Shown in pieces: positions 1-12,179 of a stretch of 64,000 bases of DNA. The notes below the pieces were generated by a model. That model searched no databases. It was not told the DNA's origin and saw only the letters and a program-made list of their open reading frames with translations. Every line of letters starts with the position of its first letter. Within the stretch, counting starts at the first letter, position 1. Position numbers and translations under genes: made by a program. This DNA comes from Naganishia liquefaciens (Eukaryota; Basidiomycota; Tremellomycetes; Filobasidiales; Filobasidiaceae), in assembly GCA_013423385.1 (NCBI GenBank), contig BLZA01000005.1:186001-250000 (forward strand), read 5' to 3'.

Positions 1-3000
1 ACCCGGCGGAAGTCGAGCTTCGGCTTGTTCATACTGCTGCGGATGATAATAGGAATTGTACTGTGGATGCTGAAACACTTGTCCCGGTTGAATGCCGCCA
101 GGCGATGCGCTCCCCGAGGAAAAGACCTGTCCCGGTTTAACATTAAGCATGTTGCTCGGATATTGGAAGACTTGTCCAGGTTGCGGACCAGAATGTTGAG
201 GGTATTGCCTGGGTCGCGGGGACTCCCGGCGTTCGGGTTGTGTCGGATACTGAGGGGGCGGGGATCGCGAATGTTCGGTTGCCGGTGCTGGTCTACGACC
301 ATTCTCCATCAGCGGAGGAGCATTCGAAGATGTTCGTCTTGGTTTCTCGACCAAAGGCCCTCTCGGTTCGTCGTACGCGAGCTGGTGACTGCGTGGGGAT
401 GACGGAGTTTGTTGTACAGGGCCAACATTGGTATTGATGGGGTTTGGTTGGGCTGCACGACGGTTAATCGAAGGCTGCACCTGGGGCACATGTTGGGGTG
501 CAGGAGCGGGAGCCGGCGACGGCGGTGTCCTGGAGCTCCCCGAATTCCTGCTGCCATACTCTTGATCCATTTGCATGGTCTGCATGCCATACTGTGGCGA
601 ACGGATGGGAGTCTCGGCAGACCGAGGTCTACTTTGTCCACGCTGCTCCGGTTTAGTGAGCGAAGTTCGTTTAGCTGTCTCTGGTGCCGGCACAGGCGTT
701 GCGGGCTTGGCGACAGCAACGGGAGCGGTAGGTGTGGTATTCCTTGACATGCCCGGACGGGACGCCGGCGTCTTCTCAACTTCAGCCGGAGTCGAAGGTT
801 CCTTTTGCGCAGGAGGCTGCGGCGACGGTGGAGCCGCGGGCTTGTTGATGATGCTGAGATACCAGAACATCAAGTTGGAAATGAGGACCTGCTCGTATAA
901 CGGTCGTCTCGGATTTGCCAACTTGATATGGCTTAGTCGGTATACAGCGCGCTCCACGTGAATGGGATACCTGGCGTATGGGGCGAATCCAGGGGAAGTA
1001 GGTGAAGCTCCATTCATGGGAATCAGACCGAGACTTTTGGCCGATTTCGAAGTTCCCAGGAGCGCGGCTGCCGTGGCCTTCCCCTCCTGGGAAAATTTCG
1101 ATGGGGCGGAGTCTTCCTGCTTTTTCTTGCTGCCAAACAATGAGCCAAGAAATCCTTTTTCCTCCTTTTTGTCCGACTTTTTGCTCTTATCCTTGTCCTT
1201 ATTTTTGGAAAACAGGCCGCCCTTTTTCTCGCTCTTGACCTTGAGTTTCTCGGTGGACTGCTTGGGTTTCAGTAGTTTCGAGGGCGGCGGCGCAAGATCG
1301 ATCTTGAAAACTGGTTTTGATACCGCGGGCGCTGTTGGTTGCGCCCTAGGAGGCTGCTGCGGTGAAGCGGGTTTCTCGCTCGCAGAATGCGACTGCGACT
1401 TGACGGTCTCCGGCGGCGAAGGCGGGGCATAAGGACCCTGCCGCTGAGCAGCTTCGTCTCCGACGATGCGAAATCTGGCGAAATCTTCGCTAACTTGGCT
1501 CGTCGGTGTTCGCTCTCCCTCGCTTTCCCACTGCTCGGCTTCGTGACCGGAGTATCCATGTTCGTGCCTTTCGGCTTGACGATGCTTTGCATCCAGGTAG
1601 TCGAGACCCAGCTTGGCTGACGATGCGCCCTCCCTTCCGCTTGCCGCACGGTAAAGATCCTCTGTACTGGAATCCAGACCGCCGTAAGATGTCGATGAAG
1701 TTGAGCTTTCGACGGACGTATCGCCTTGAGTGTCTGTCGATGTATAGGCGTCATAGATGGAGGATTCCTCCGTGGAAGCGTCTGAAGGCCGCCTATCATC
1801 AAAAGTGTGTGAAGCAGTCCCGGGGGCGGTGCTGCTTTCCGCAGAGTACATTTCATCGCTCGTTTCGGAGCCACTACTCGGTCGTCGATCAATAGATGTA
1901 AATTCAGTCTGGTCGATAGCCGGGGATGCAGGTGGTGCAAGCGATACCGCTTCATTCGCCTGACGATTGAACTGTGAGCTTGACGGCGAAGTCGGCACCA
2001 GATCGTCCACATCCGTCGAATTTCTGCCTTTAGGTCGTCGACTAGAAGCCAATCGACTCCCCACGCCAGAACCTCGATCCCGAAGTCTGCGAGTTCCCGC
2101 ATTCCGACGCATGATGGATCCTGTCTGGGACAATAGAAGGGGCGAATCTTGATCCTCGAGCCTCATGGCGGTCTCCGGATGACCTTCAATGACTGCGATG
2201 TCATCAGCATGAACACTGGTCAGTACTTTCTCTCTAGTTCCCGTACTAGACTCACAATCAGTATTACGGCTTAGACTAAGACTTCGTTTCAACAACGTTC
2301 GCATCACTTCCGGGTCTCCCGTTTCTGCCGCCTGGTCCGCGATTGTTTCCAACTGCTGCAGCTCCTGAAGCGTCACCGTTTGCTCTCCCATGGATCCGCC
2401 AAAGATGCCCTCTCCGTGCGATCCGGAACGCGACCGCGACCTTGTCAGGAATGTATCATTATGCGTTGGCAGCGGTGGAGGCTCATTCTCAATATTGTCG
2501 TTTGCGCGCGGATGGTATTGTCGACTCAGCATCGACCGTTTCCGTCCAAGACTCCCCCCGCTGCTGAGAGTGACTGCTGGCGCCTGTGTCGTTATGATCG
2601 AGAGTGGTGGAGCTGAACCAGCAGGAGCCGCAGGCCGCTGCGAATCTTCTCGGAGACTTGACGCTCGCCGAGCAAGGCCCGCAACCATTCCCGTCCCGTT
2701 CGCCCCAGCTCGTGCTAACCAACTCGGACTCCTGCCCAAGGTCGCCCCCGCGCCATTCTCCATGAAAGCTCCGCGATGAGCGAACCCCTCGACGCCCTCG
2801 TCAGCAGTAGGGTCATCCGGACCGGAATGAGCATGCGCTTTCAAGAATGCGCGGAACTCTGTTGGCGCCAACTCGGGGTGTAGATGCGCAGGCACCCAAT
2901 ACAGGTTTCTCGGGTCATCCGTGGGTGCCGAGGGGAGGATGCCGGCAAGTCTTGGTTCCCCCTGAGCCATAATGGGCTTGTCTGGATCCAGCTCATGGGA

Positions 3001-3586
3001 TTGTGGGAACCGGTCAAATTGGCTCTCGCGGTCATTATGCGATTCGACATGATCTGTTCGAGGGAATGTAAGGGCCAAAAGGCCTGATCAAATAGAGGCA
3101 ACACTCACCGTATGGGCGATACGCTTGACCGAATTTTGAAGGCGAAACGGGACTCGTAGGCGATCTAGCCGTTCGACTGGTTTGCGGCGCCTCATCGTGC
3201 AAATGATAATGCTGATGCTGATGCGTGTATGGACCGGAACTCGATTTTGGAGGTGAAGTCTGGGAGATCGGTACAACATCAAAGACTTGTCGTTCACGTG
3301 GCATGGCATCGACGTACTGCATGTGCGACGAGGCCCGCAGGCGGCGGAAGGTCCGGATCGAGCGGCAGAGCTCCGGGTCCACCAGACGAAGCAGATCTTC
3401 GGCGTAATGACCTGTAGACAAAGGACATCCCGTCAAGCAAGGAAATTGGGAGCTTTTCGTCAGACTATGGCAGGAGACGACTTGGAGCGAAGCGTACCTG
3501 AGCGTCGCCATTTCCCTCTGTATCTCCTGCGCCGAGATATTTCTCGCATTGGCGCCGCCCGAAGACGGTGCATGTTCGTCGGTCAT
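1..3586 (-). CDS. ZDS1: Zds1/Zds2-family PP2A regulator (3' end outside window)
   Basis: Zds proteins bind the PP2A regulatory subunit Cdc55 and control mitotic entry and polarity (family knowledge). My exon map is 3498-3586, 3318-3411, 3109-3259, 2256-3053 and 1-2192, with introns of 86, 58, 55 and 63 nt; the phases agree. The first two exons give the Zds N-terminal signature (RSLRRRSASS, then LDPDLPPP). Exon 4 holds RNLYWVPAHLHPELAP, a conserved block of the family. The C-terminal Zds_C domain lies near 840-1000 and includes HVERAVYRLSHIKLANPRR, preceded by a lysine-rich GFLGSLFGSKKK segment. Between these the protein is Ser/Pro-rich and low in complexity. About 1,108 codons are present. 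The frame stays open at base 1 within a Pro/Gln-rich tail after Zds_C, so the stop is outside the window. Exon 2 is open in two frames, and only the 58-nt intron joins the two conserved blocks. Confidence 0.9.
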
Positions 3587-4411
3587 GAGAAGGATTATTT
3601 GTGCAGAGCGCCTTTAGACGACTGTTTCTCCTCTTATGGCCTTTCGTGGGGAGGCGTAGAATTCTCGTTGACTTCGCGTTGTCCCGTCCAAGTGCGATGT
3701 CGATGTCCTCACTTTGTAGCAATTCGACAATCGTCACTGTGGATTCGTTTCGTTTCGTTACCAGGTCGTTGACGGAATTTCGGAATACAAGACACAGCTT
3801 GAATCCATAGGCGATACCGTCTGTCGTTCAAGCAACCACGCAACTCGGCCTCGATCGTTTGTTGTCTGTGCCGGGTCGATACTGGTATGGATGCCGGACG
3901 AAGTCTGCTAGGAAAAAAGAAACTCCAAAACCCTCCTCCGGCGCGCTTGATGATCCACGCTATTAGCTGTCTATCCGTTCTCCCTCGGCGGAGCTGATAC
4001 CGTGGCGTCAGGGTAATACCGATGAGTACACTCGTGGTGCAATGATTGATTGTCAGCCCAGGTTGCGAGGTTGCGCCCACCAATGCGATGCATGCGATGC
4101 CGCTTTCCGACGCGCGGAGAGCACAGAATCAGCACACGAGCACAGACGCGTCCGACTCTGGACAAGGCGGTCATTATGATAGCTCAACTGTTGACGTCCT
4201 TGTCGCTTCAACGCCGAGACCTTGGCGACAACCTCGGGAACGCCACCTTGTCACTGTTCCCGCACCAACAACCCGATGTAACATTCAGTCACACGCTCAG
4301 CAAACCCGCTTGCAACGCGATGTCGGCCCCCAGCCCCAGACGCAACCAATGCACAATGGAAAGATACATGTCAAGAAAACAACGCTACAAACGCTCTCCT
4401 CGTCCCCTTCT
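3587..4411. promoter_or_regulatory. Intergenic: ZDS1 upstream region
   Basis: This gap lies between the ZDS1 start and the MOB2 stop, both on the minus strand, so it should hold the ZDS1 promoter and the MOB2 3' UTR. Open frames here are short and show no family motif. I see no clear TATA box, repeat or RNA gene. Confidence 0.4.
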
Positions 4412-5469
4412 CTATTTCTCGCCGCCCTCCAGGATCCCCATCTCTGCCCATCGATCCGTCAACCACATAACTCCTCCCCCGCGCGTTCTCAACTCCCTCG
4501 TGTCCTGCGCATCCAGCAGATCATACTCGCGACCGAACGCGATATAATGCGCAAACAGCGAGTTGAAGTGAGCTTCGAGCGACAAGTGAAGAATTTCGTT
4601 GAAATGCGCGTGGTAAATGTGAGCAAAGATCCGGAAGAGTTGCTTATAGATGTGTTTTGCGGTCGAGGGGAACGAAGGCTGAAAGTCTCGGCCTGCATGC
4701 GAGGGCGATGAGCCGACGACTTCGAGAGCCTTTGTGATCACATACCGCTCTTAGTTGGGAACACCGATTCATCCTCTAACAGCCGCTGAACCCAAGACAT
4801 GACGTAGTCGATGTAAGTCGACGCTGGCAGCGAGACTTGACGTTTATTCTGGTCCGGCCATGTGAAGTCGAGGCTGAGAGATTGCAGATGACATCGTGTC
4901 AGCGGGATCTTGTTGCGGCAGTCAAGAGACAAGCGTACCCTGACGCCGCAGACATCGTTTGGCACTGATGCGGTCCACAGAATTCAACGATCGCGCCGTA
5001 GAAATGGTTCAAATTGTTGTAAAAGTCGAAAACTGCCCGCCCAGAGACGCGTGATCAGCACCCTTGCTCATCGAAGCCCAAGTGTCGCACTTACTGTTGA
5101 TCGCCACCCATTCATTGACATCTACATACTTTGGCGGCGCCACAATCGTCTTGAAGCTTCCCTTGACGAGTGCCGCCTTGACGAACGGCTGGCAGAGGTA
5201 CAACGGCCGATCTTGTTGCGGCTGCGGCGGCGGCTGCGCGGATTGCTGAAAGTAGTCACCCTGAGTATGAATGCCTGCATTCACGCCCGGGGTAGCCGCC
5301 ATGCCCATGTGGCCGTTTTGGTCGAATGTCGGATTACTGGTCGTCGTTGGTGATTTCCTAGGTGCTCGTAGACGCCTGATGGGGTGTAATGATCCAAAGG
5401 AAGCATTGGTGAGACGTTTTCGACACGACACAGAAGGAGAGACAGAACATACCCTAGCAGACCTGACAT
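4412..5469 (-). CDS. MOB2: Mob2, activator subunit of the Cbk1/NDR kinase (RAM pathway)
   Basis: Mob2 binds and activates the NDR/LATS-type kinase Cbk1, which controls polarised growth and cell separation. Exons are 5453-5469, 5095-5375, 4939-5032, 4746-4873 and 4412-4692 (introns 77, 62, 65, 53 nt), giving 266 aa. The Mob fold is clear: RPLYLCQPFVKAALVKGSFK, then PPKYVDVNEWVAIN, the zinc-site cysteines in EFCGPHQCQTMS, and the zinc-site histidines in KHIYKQLFRIFAHIYH. The segment VSLPASTYIDYVMSWVQRLL favours Mob2 over Mob1. The first coding exon is only 17 nt (MSGLLG). I chose this start because the spliced product MSGLLGRLRAP resembles other Mob2 N-termini and the GTATGT donor is good. A Gln/Pro-rich linker precedes the Mob domain. 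Confidence 0.93.
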
Positions 5470-6067
5470 TGTGGTGGGACCGCCGGGTCGATATTCTTTG
5501 ATGTTGGCTCGACTGACGAATAGGTGATGGGAAAGCCAAGACAGACACGAAATTGAATTGAAACAGTTAGATTAGTTCAATCGACACGCGGTGCCAAGCG
5601 TTCAATGCGTGTCTTTCGGGTCTTCCTGATACGATGAGCGATGCTGTCGTTGTCGATGCGACGGAGACTATGCTGACGGAATCCGATAGTTGGGTCGATG
5701 CGATAATTCGATGATGCATTGGATTTCGCTCGACGCAGATGCATTTGAATCGAGGGAAGAAGCTGTTTCGGCTTGTCCCGCGGGGAATGATCCACGCGTC
5801 GGACCTCTCCTCGATTGACGCGTTCTTCGACGCGGCTCTCGTGAGTTTGGCCTTGTTCATGCAAGAGCCCAACAGCGGCTGGCTTCGCCGATAATAGTGA
5901 AGAGTCGCCGGGCGGACAACATAGGTAAGATGTGTCACGTCGAGAAGGAAGGTCTTGCGACAAAGTTTCTCGCGCCAATATCAGCAAGCTGACCGCTTGT
6001 CAACGGCTGAAGATACCGAAAGATCCAGAAGGTCGGCGCAATATGATACCCTAACTATATGTTGTCG
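5470..6067. promoter_or_regulatory. Intergenic: MOB2 upstream region
   Basis: This is the gap between the MOB2 start and the flavin reductase stop (both minus strand). Two overlapping minus-strand frames of 120-136 aa occur (5567-5987). They lack recognisable motifs and overlap the expected MOB2 5' UTR, so I do not call them genes. Confidence 0.35.
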
Positions 6068-6950
6068 TTACTCCACTGCCAGATACTTGCGATCCTTGTA
6101 CACCAATACATCTGTCGCCTCTCCCCTTATCACCTGCACAACTCGCGCAATGAACAACATGCTTCCTTCCTCACGCTTCATCGGGTATTGCGCATTCATC
6201 ACACCTCTGCTCGGGTCCTCACTTTGCTTGAGGCTGGAAAAATTGATGAGACCACTCAGCTGGATCGCCTCAACATTTTGACATAGAAGCGTCGTCATTC
6301 CGTTCCTGGCGACTGGGATGCCCTTGCAGCCGACGTCTTCGGATGAAATTGTAGCGTCATCCGGGAGTAGGCTGTCCTCGATGTATCGCCATTGACTTGG
6401 GTCTGACAAAGCTGCTTCATGATTTACTTGTGCTTGAGAAAAGCGTTGGGCGATGGGTTCACATGCTGGATGGCCTGATAGGATATTTATCGAAAAGTAG
6501 GGCGGATTCGAAGTCTTGTGAGGCAGCAAGTCTGACGCATTCGGTTCAACATCCTGGATTCTGTGTGAATTTGATTCAGACTCCAGCCGTAATGCGTCTG
6601 CTAATCTTGACGGCAGGCGGAGCGAGAAGGACACGAGAGGTTCCGGCTCAAGTGCGATTGAGGAAAACGACGAGAGCGTTGCCCCATGATATGTTCCGTC
6701 CCGTAACCTGGCCACCACGACAGAGACCGGCTACCATGCATACAGATCAGCCTACGGCGAAGCCTCCGAAAGCGATGCTATATAAGACGTGACTCACCTG
6801 AGGGACATGCCTCATGGCATTCCTGACATCCTGTGCGACATGCGGCTTTCCATGAATCTGTCTCCGTCGATAGACCTCTCGTGGAACAGATCGTGCGGGA
6901 ATAGAAAAGTGCCGTATTGCTGGTTGAAACCTATGGCAAGATCTACTCAT
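6068..6950 (-). CDS. Flavin reductase-like (FMN-binding split barrel) protein, probably mitochondrial
   Basis: Two exons (6798-6950 and 6068-6730) flank a 67-nt intron and give 271 aa. Splicing joins MRHVPQ to PVSVVVARLRDGTYHGATLS, the start of a flavin-reductase-like FMN-binding domain. SSFSSIALEPEPLVSFSLR and PSRLADALRL follow, and the domain ends near VLVYKDRKYLAVE. The first 40-50 residues are rich in Arg, His and Ser with almost no acidic residues, as in a mitochondrial presequence. Family members reduce or bind FMN, some as the reductase partner of a monooxygenase; the true substrate cannot be read here. The gene is divergent from KU80 with about 420 bp between starts. Confidence 0.8.
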
Positions 6951-7368
6951 GACCGGCGGAAACGAAGCAAGAGGACACTGCCTAGAGCCATTGACCCTTG
7001 TTTTTGACGGCGTTGACTGCGCGCGACGGACAAGAGCTGTCGGAGAGATCCTTCGTGCCAGATTCTGGCTCTGCGAGCGGAGGCGGGATGACAACGTGAA
7101 TGCAGAAGACTACTGTTATAGTCCGGAAGAGCTATTAGAAAGAGTAAATCAAACATGCCGCACTCACCAAGTCTTCGTCATGCCCGATCGAAAAGGCATT
7201 GTTAATATCGTGTTTGTTTACTTTGTGGAATCCGTTGCAGGAGCTTGTACATGTGAATGACATTCCTGCTACACAACTCGTATCGCTCCCGCCATCCGAC
7301 ATCGGGTAGGTGGAACGGGCCATAGCTTTGTGCGACCCGTATCCGCCATATCTCTTGTCCAGCCGCTA
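6951..7368. promoter_or_regulatory. Divergent promoter interval, flavin reductase / KU80
   Basis: About 420 bp separates the two divergent start codons. No clear TATA box is seen. An ATG at 7330 is in frame with KU80 and would add 13 residues; it is more likely 5' UTR, because the Ku vWA domain begins directly after the ATG at 7369. Confidence 0.4.
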
Positions 7369-10300
7369 ATGGCGTACAGCAATGTGGTGTTCCTTCTGGA
7401 CGTTGGTCCATCCATGTCGGAAGAGGTCTTTGATGAGGAAACAGGAAGAACCGTCACCAAGCTCGATCTCGCCAAAGAATACGTGTGTAGGAAAATATCT
7501 CCCAAGGTACGTAAAAGATTATCCGGTTGAACAGCGCTGATGGTGGGTCCTGTTCAGGTCCAGTCTGGTCGCAAAACCGAGCACACTGGAGTACTCACGT
7601 TTGGTGGAGGTAAGATCCACGACGCTACTATGCACGACAGATACTCAAATCCGTCTGATAGCCACCGACAATCCATTCTTTGCCAAAACAGAAGACGACA
7701 AGCCTGAAGCAGAAGCGCATGATCCACAAGACTATGTCGGTGTCGCATCAATCTTTCCGCCGCAGCAGGCGCGACCGCAGATGCTCGGAGTGGTTCAATC
7801 AATACGTCCGGGGGAATTCAACGGTAATCGTACGCCTCATGATGCTCAATCCTTCCAGTCGCATCTCGCTTACGCCGTCGTTGTCTGAGCAGCCATGGCA
7901 GCCTTGATAGTACTCGACAAAATCCTGGAACAGCACCTCAACAATACCCGAGCTTCCAAGAATTGGAAGAGAGAGGCTGTCATACTGACACACGGTACGG
8001 CATAGAAGCGCTTGATTAGCGCGTTCTTCACTTCGTTCTGACTATTCCTCATTCAGCTCAAGCGAAGGTCAAGCAAGTAGGGTGGGAAGTCGTTCTGGGT
8101 CAACTGGCAAAGAGGGGCGTCGCTTTGCGGGTCATGTATGTAGCGAGGCTCTCTTTGCCCTCATCGTCTGACGGCTCTATCTCAGCGGTCTCGGATTTGA
8201 TCCTCGCCCGAGCGACAAGATCCTAGAAGACGAATTTTCTCAACTGGTACGCTCTGCATGTAATTCAATACACACATCCGCTCACGATCAGCGATCTTAG
8301 CCAAAAGTCGAACGTTTCTGGCGAAAGTTTTGCGATCATCTGTACGATACTGTTTCGACCGAGGATGCACACCTTTGTCCCTCGGTCGGAAGTCTCATGG
8401 ATGCCTTGTCCACCGCCCGAGGGCCGGTTCTCGACGGGTCCAAATCGATTCTCAGCAAAAGTGTCTTTCGCATAGGCGAGAAATCTGACAGTCCTGAACA
8501 AGCCATCGAGGTGCCCATTCGATACAGCAAAGCCACGTCTCTCGCTCGGCCACAAAGTTTGAAGAAGGTGATTGCGTCCCAGGTGGCGAGACCGAAGATC
8601 CTTTCCGAGAGCATCACGGCCAGTCAAAGCCAAGTCCCGCGCACATCGCAATCCAATAGCCAGATACAGTTAGCAGGAACTTCAACGGCTGCGGGAACGA
8701 GTGGAATTGCCGGTATCGAGGCGGACGTCTCTGCGTTCACCAAATATTACGTTGTCCAGAAGAAGAATGAACAGGATGAGGATGTCGAAATGGGAGAGAC
8801 CAGTGAGGGGGATCGTCGGATAGAAGATGCAGATGGCGAAGATGAAGGTGAATACGAGGAGATGGAGGTCGATATCGAGAATTGCACGAAAGCATATCGG
8901 TTTGGCAGTACATGGGTTCCGCTAAACGAAGAGGACTTTGAAACGATGCCAACAAAGAGCGGGATTGAGGTTCTTGGCTTTATCAAGGAAACAGGGGTAT
9001 GAGATGCGCAAATTAAACGATATTCTGGTGCTGAACTTCTTGCGCTCAGCTGAAACGCTATCAAGAGATGGGAGAAGTGCTGTACATCTGGCCGGATCCG
9101 GACGACACCAAATCGCAAATCATCATCTCTGCTGTCGTGCAAGCCATGGAATCAATGAGCGCTCTCGGGGTCTTTAGATATGTCAATAAGGATGGCGGCA
9201 ATCCCAAACTCGGATTTGCCAAGCCGATGTACTATGACGGCGAGATGGGACGCATTGAATGCCTGCATTGGGTTCAGGTGAGACAGAATTGCGCGAGGCT
9301 CTAGGGTTTGCTCAGGTCCTTTGTCCTTGAAAGCTCCCATTTGCAGAGGACGAAAGGAACTTCTTCTTCCCTTCTCTAAAACATTTGAAAAGCAAGTCCG
9401 GAAACCCGATCGAAGAGCACCCTCTCCTGGCAACAGAGGAGCAGATCAGCTTGATGAGCGATTTGGTAGACGAAATGGATCTGGATCCGTTGGGCGATCC
9501 CGAAACTGGGTACGTCTGATTAGCTACGAGTCTGTGTGCATCTCGACAATCTGACAATTCATACCTAGGCCGTGGTACGACTGCGCCGATTCCTTTAATC
9601 CTGCGATACACCGATTACGCGAAGCCATATATCATCTGGCCGTGACAGCGGATCTCAACTCGGATCCAGTACCGCCACCGCATCCCAAACTCGTCAAGTA
9701 CATCGAACCTCCCGCGGAGATCATCGAGAAATCAAAGAACACCGTCAAGAAACTGGCTGAAGCGCTGAATATCAAAGCCGCACCACCTCCGAAAAAGAAG
9801 TTTGAGCGCAAGCCAAGTGCGACGGATGCCCGTGATGAGTGAGTGCCTCATCATGGCTCGATGTATTGCTGACTCTTGCCGCCGTACCAGCTTGGACATC
9901 GATGCTCTTTTCGCAAAGGGATCAACTTCACCAACGCGTGTCAAAGAGGAGAATACTGAGGATGTAAACGGCAAGCAGTCCGGAGCAATGGATGCCTACG
10001 GCGCGTCTTCGAGCAAGCGTTCAACCACAACAGGATCAAATGACAGAGTCATCGGCAACCAAGACCCGATAGGCGACTTTACTCGAGTCGTCTCCGAGAG
10101 TAGTGGAAACGAGCTTATGGAGAAGGCGGTTCGTCTCAAGCTTGAGTAGTAGGGTTACTTATGGCTTACCAAGAGTTCTAGATGGCGGATCTCGGCGAGG
10201 TGGTCAAGGAAAACCTGACAAACTCGTTCTCTACTTCGGGTTTCAAGAAGGCTCTGGAATGCCTCCAGGTCATGAGAAAGCAAGCGATGACCGTGAGTTG

Positions 10301-10630
10301 ACCGCACTTTCCTTCGCAAGCAGAATTGAAGCTGACTTCTCACCAGTACGAGATGACTGACGAATATAACCGGTGAGTCACTTGTGATAGCGAGAAAAAT
10401 CCCTCACCATTAGAATTTGCCTCCTAGCTATATTCGAGACCTTGAGCGGTTCGTCACCGATCCGAGCTTCAAACACACCGACTTTTGGAAACGTAAGTGC
10501 GAGACGCTTTTCAAGGACAACGCTTGTCATGAACATAACAGCCTTGCATTCAGATGTCGAAGAGGCAATTCCGAGATTGGGAGAAATATCCGACGAGGAA
10601 GCCGATGCTGCCCTGGCAGCGCAGGAATGA
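7369..10630 (+). CDS. KU80: Ku80 subunit of the Ku heterodimer (NHEJ, telomere maintenance)
   Basis: With Ku70, Ku80 encircles DNA ends, starts non-homologous end joining and protects telomeres. I trace 15 exons: 7369-7506, 7558-7609, 7662-7823, 7893-7994, 8057-8135, 8186-8246, 8301-8996, 9050-9277, 9334-9509, 9569-9838, 9891-10128, 10182-10292, 10347-10372, 10428-10492 and 10554-10630. They sum to 826 aa in one frame. The N-terminus is the Ku vWA domain (NVVFLLDVGPSMSEE). The beta-barrel core follows, with LGFAKPMYYDGEMGRIECLH and LPFAEDERNFFFPSLKHL. The C-terminal part holds a helical domain (LTNSFSTSGFKKALECL). The core begins with a strongly acidic insert near residues 350-390. Intron 8 ends in AAG rather than YAG, and intron 11 starts GTTCGT. 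There is no sign of the vertebrate DNA-PKcs-binding tail, as expected in fungi. Confidence 0.95.
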
Positions 10631-12179
10631 ATCACGTCCCTATCGTTTCCGCTCGTCATCCGTTTTCAACGGAGAGGTCTATTTGACTGGGCAAAATTAC
10701 ATGAAGTTGCAACAGGCCGCAGACAGGAAGATACATGAGTGTTGTGAGGCCGTGGCGCTATTGGCCGGCGGCGCAGGGATACACCACGCCCAACACATGT
10801 GACAGTATAACAAGCCTTACTGGGAATGCACCGCCAGATGGCTAGCTGTGAGGGACATCGAATTATCACCTGTCATTCGGTGCCTCTGGTTGTCTTACTT
10901 AGTGTTAAGAATCTAAGTCTGCTCGTATGATACAGTACCAGAGTACGCAGAGTGACGGGTCGCATAATTATCCCGTACTCTATTGGTGTCGATGGCGTTG
11001 ATCCCACGTTACTATCGGGCGGGCGCAGAGCATCGCCCGCATAAGGCTCAGAGCATAGACAGTTAGACTCCATTTTGAAGCAGCCCTGGGTCTGGTGATG
11101 GAGCGATTATGCACACGCAGTATAGCTAGAAAAGTCAGGAATGTCAGGATTCTGCTGAATTCTGACCATACAGGGAGATTAAATGAATCAAATGAAGCTT
11201 TGAGTGCGAGAGTGCCCCGCCCTTTCTAGCGCACGGGAGGCATGAGGAGCTGCATCTCGGGGCAAAGGGCTCCGGGAAGCCTCCCCTCACATCATCCGTA
11301 GCCAAAAGTACGACCCAAGTTTATTCGAATCATTAGTTCCTCCCTTTTCAAGGCAGCTTTCGTTGTCCATGACCACTGCAAGGGTTCTCTGGCCCTTCTC
11401 GAAGTCGCCAAAGAATTCGCTGACCCAGTTTTGAAAAGCATCAGCTGCTTGTATCATATGTCCGCTTCTACCGCATGCCGCAGGCAATTGCGCACGCTTT
11501 CTCGGCAAAAGGCATTTTCCCCGGGCCGGCACCCTGGAGGTTGCCCCGCCGCCGGCATGACATCCGTGCTATCGCGCTTTCAAAGCAACTTGGAGAGCTG
11601 TATTTTTCCGGTGCATGCGGCATTCGTCGATCAGTTGTCTTGAGAGCGGATCTTCGGCGCCAAGTCCCCAGCAAACACGACTGTTTGTCTTTCTGATAGG
11701 CTACTGCCTGGAGTGGTTTTTGGAGGGACAGCTTTTAGAGTGGCAGAGTCGGGACGGCCACGCAGGATCAGCTGTTGAATCGGTCTGTCAGACATCTCTC
11801 GCTAGCTGGAATCCCGGAATACGAGACGTTCCATCAGATCCGCATCCGATTGTTCGCTACTCGCCCGTCCAGAGGATAGATATCAGGCATCACGGACTCA
11901 GGGAAGGACAGGGACAACGTTATTTTAACACAGACCGTGGGCACCGCATGTAAGGCAAGCACGATGCATCGCGTTCCAGTCATGCTGAATCTGCTTTCGG
12001 CCCTGCGACCCTTGACATCTCTCGCTGCAGTCTCGTCAGTCTTGCCTGCGCGAAAGTCAGGTTAACGATTCGGATATTAGCCTCATCAATCATCAACCGG
12101 GCTTCGCTTTCCGACGCGAGCATCTTCAGACGTAATCAACACTGTTACTGTATCAGCATTCTGACACACCAGCAGCATA
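10631..12179. other. 1.55-kb intergenic region, no gene recognised
   Basis: This interval follows KU80 and precedes the Zn2Cys6 factor, whose promoter it must contain. Short open frames occur on both strands (for example 11287-11532 minus and 11615-11953 plus), but none has a family motif or a convincing splice chain. No tRNA-like A/B box pair or repeat array was found. Confidence 0.4.

Noticed and set aside
1269-2102. A 277-aa minus-strand frame inside ZDS1
   Set aside because: It is out of frame with the ZDS1 exon, which carries the conserved domains, and has no recognisable motif.
5567-5987. Overlapping 123-aa and 136-aa minus-strand frames upstream of MOB2
   Set aside because: They overlap each other in two frames, show no motif, and fall where the MOB2 leader is expected.
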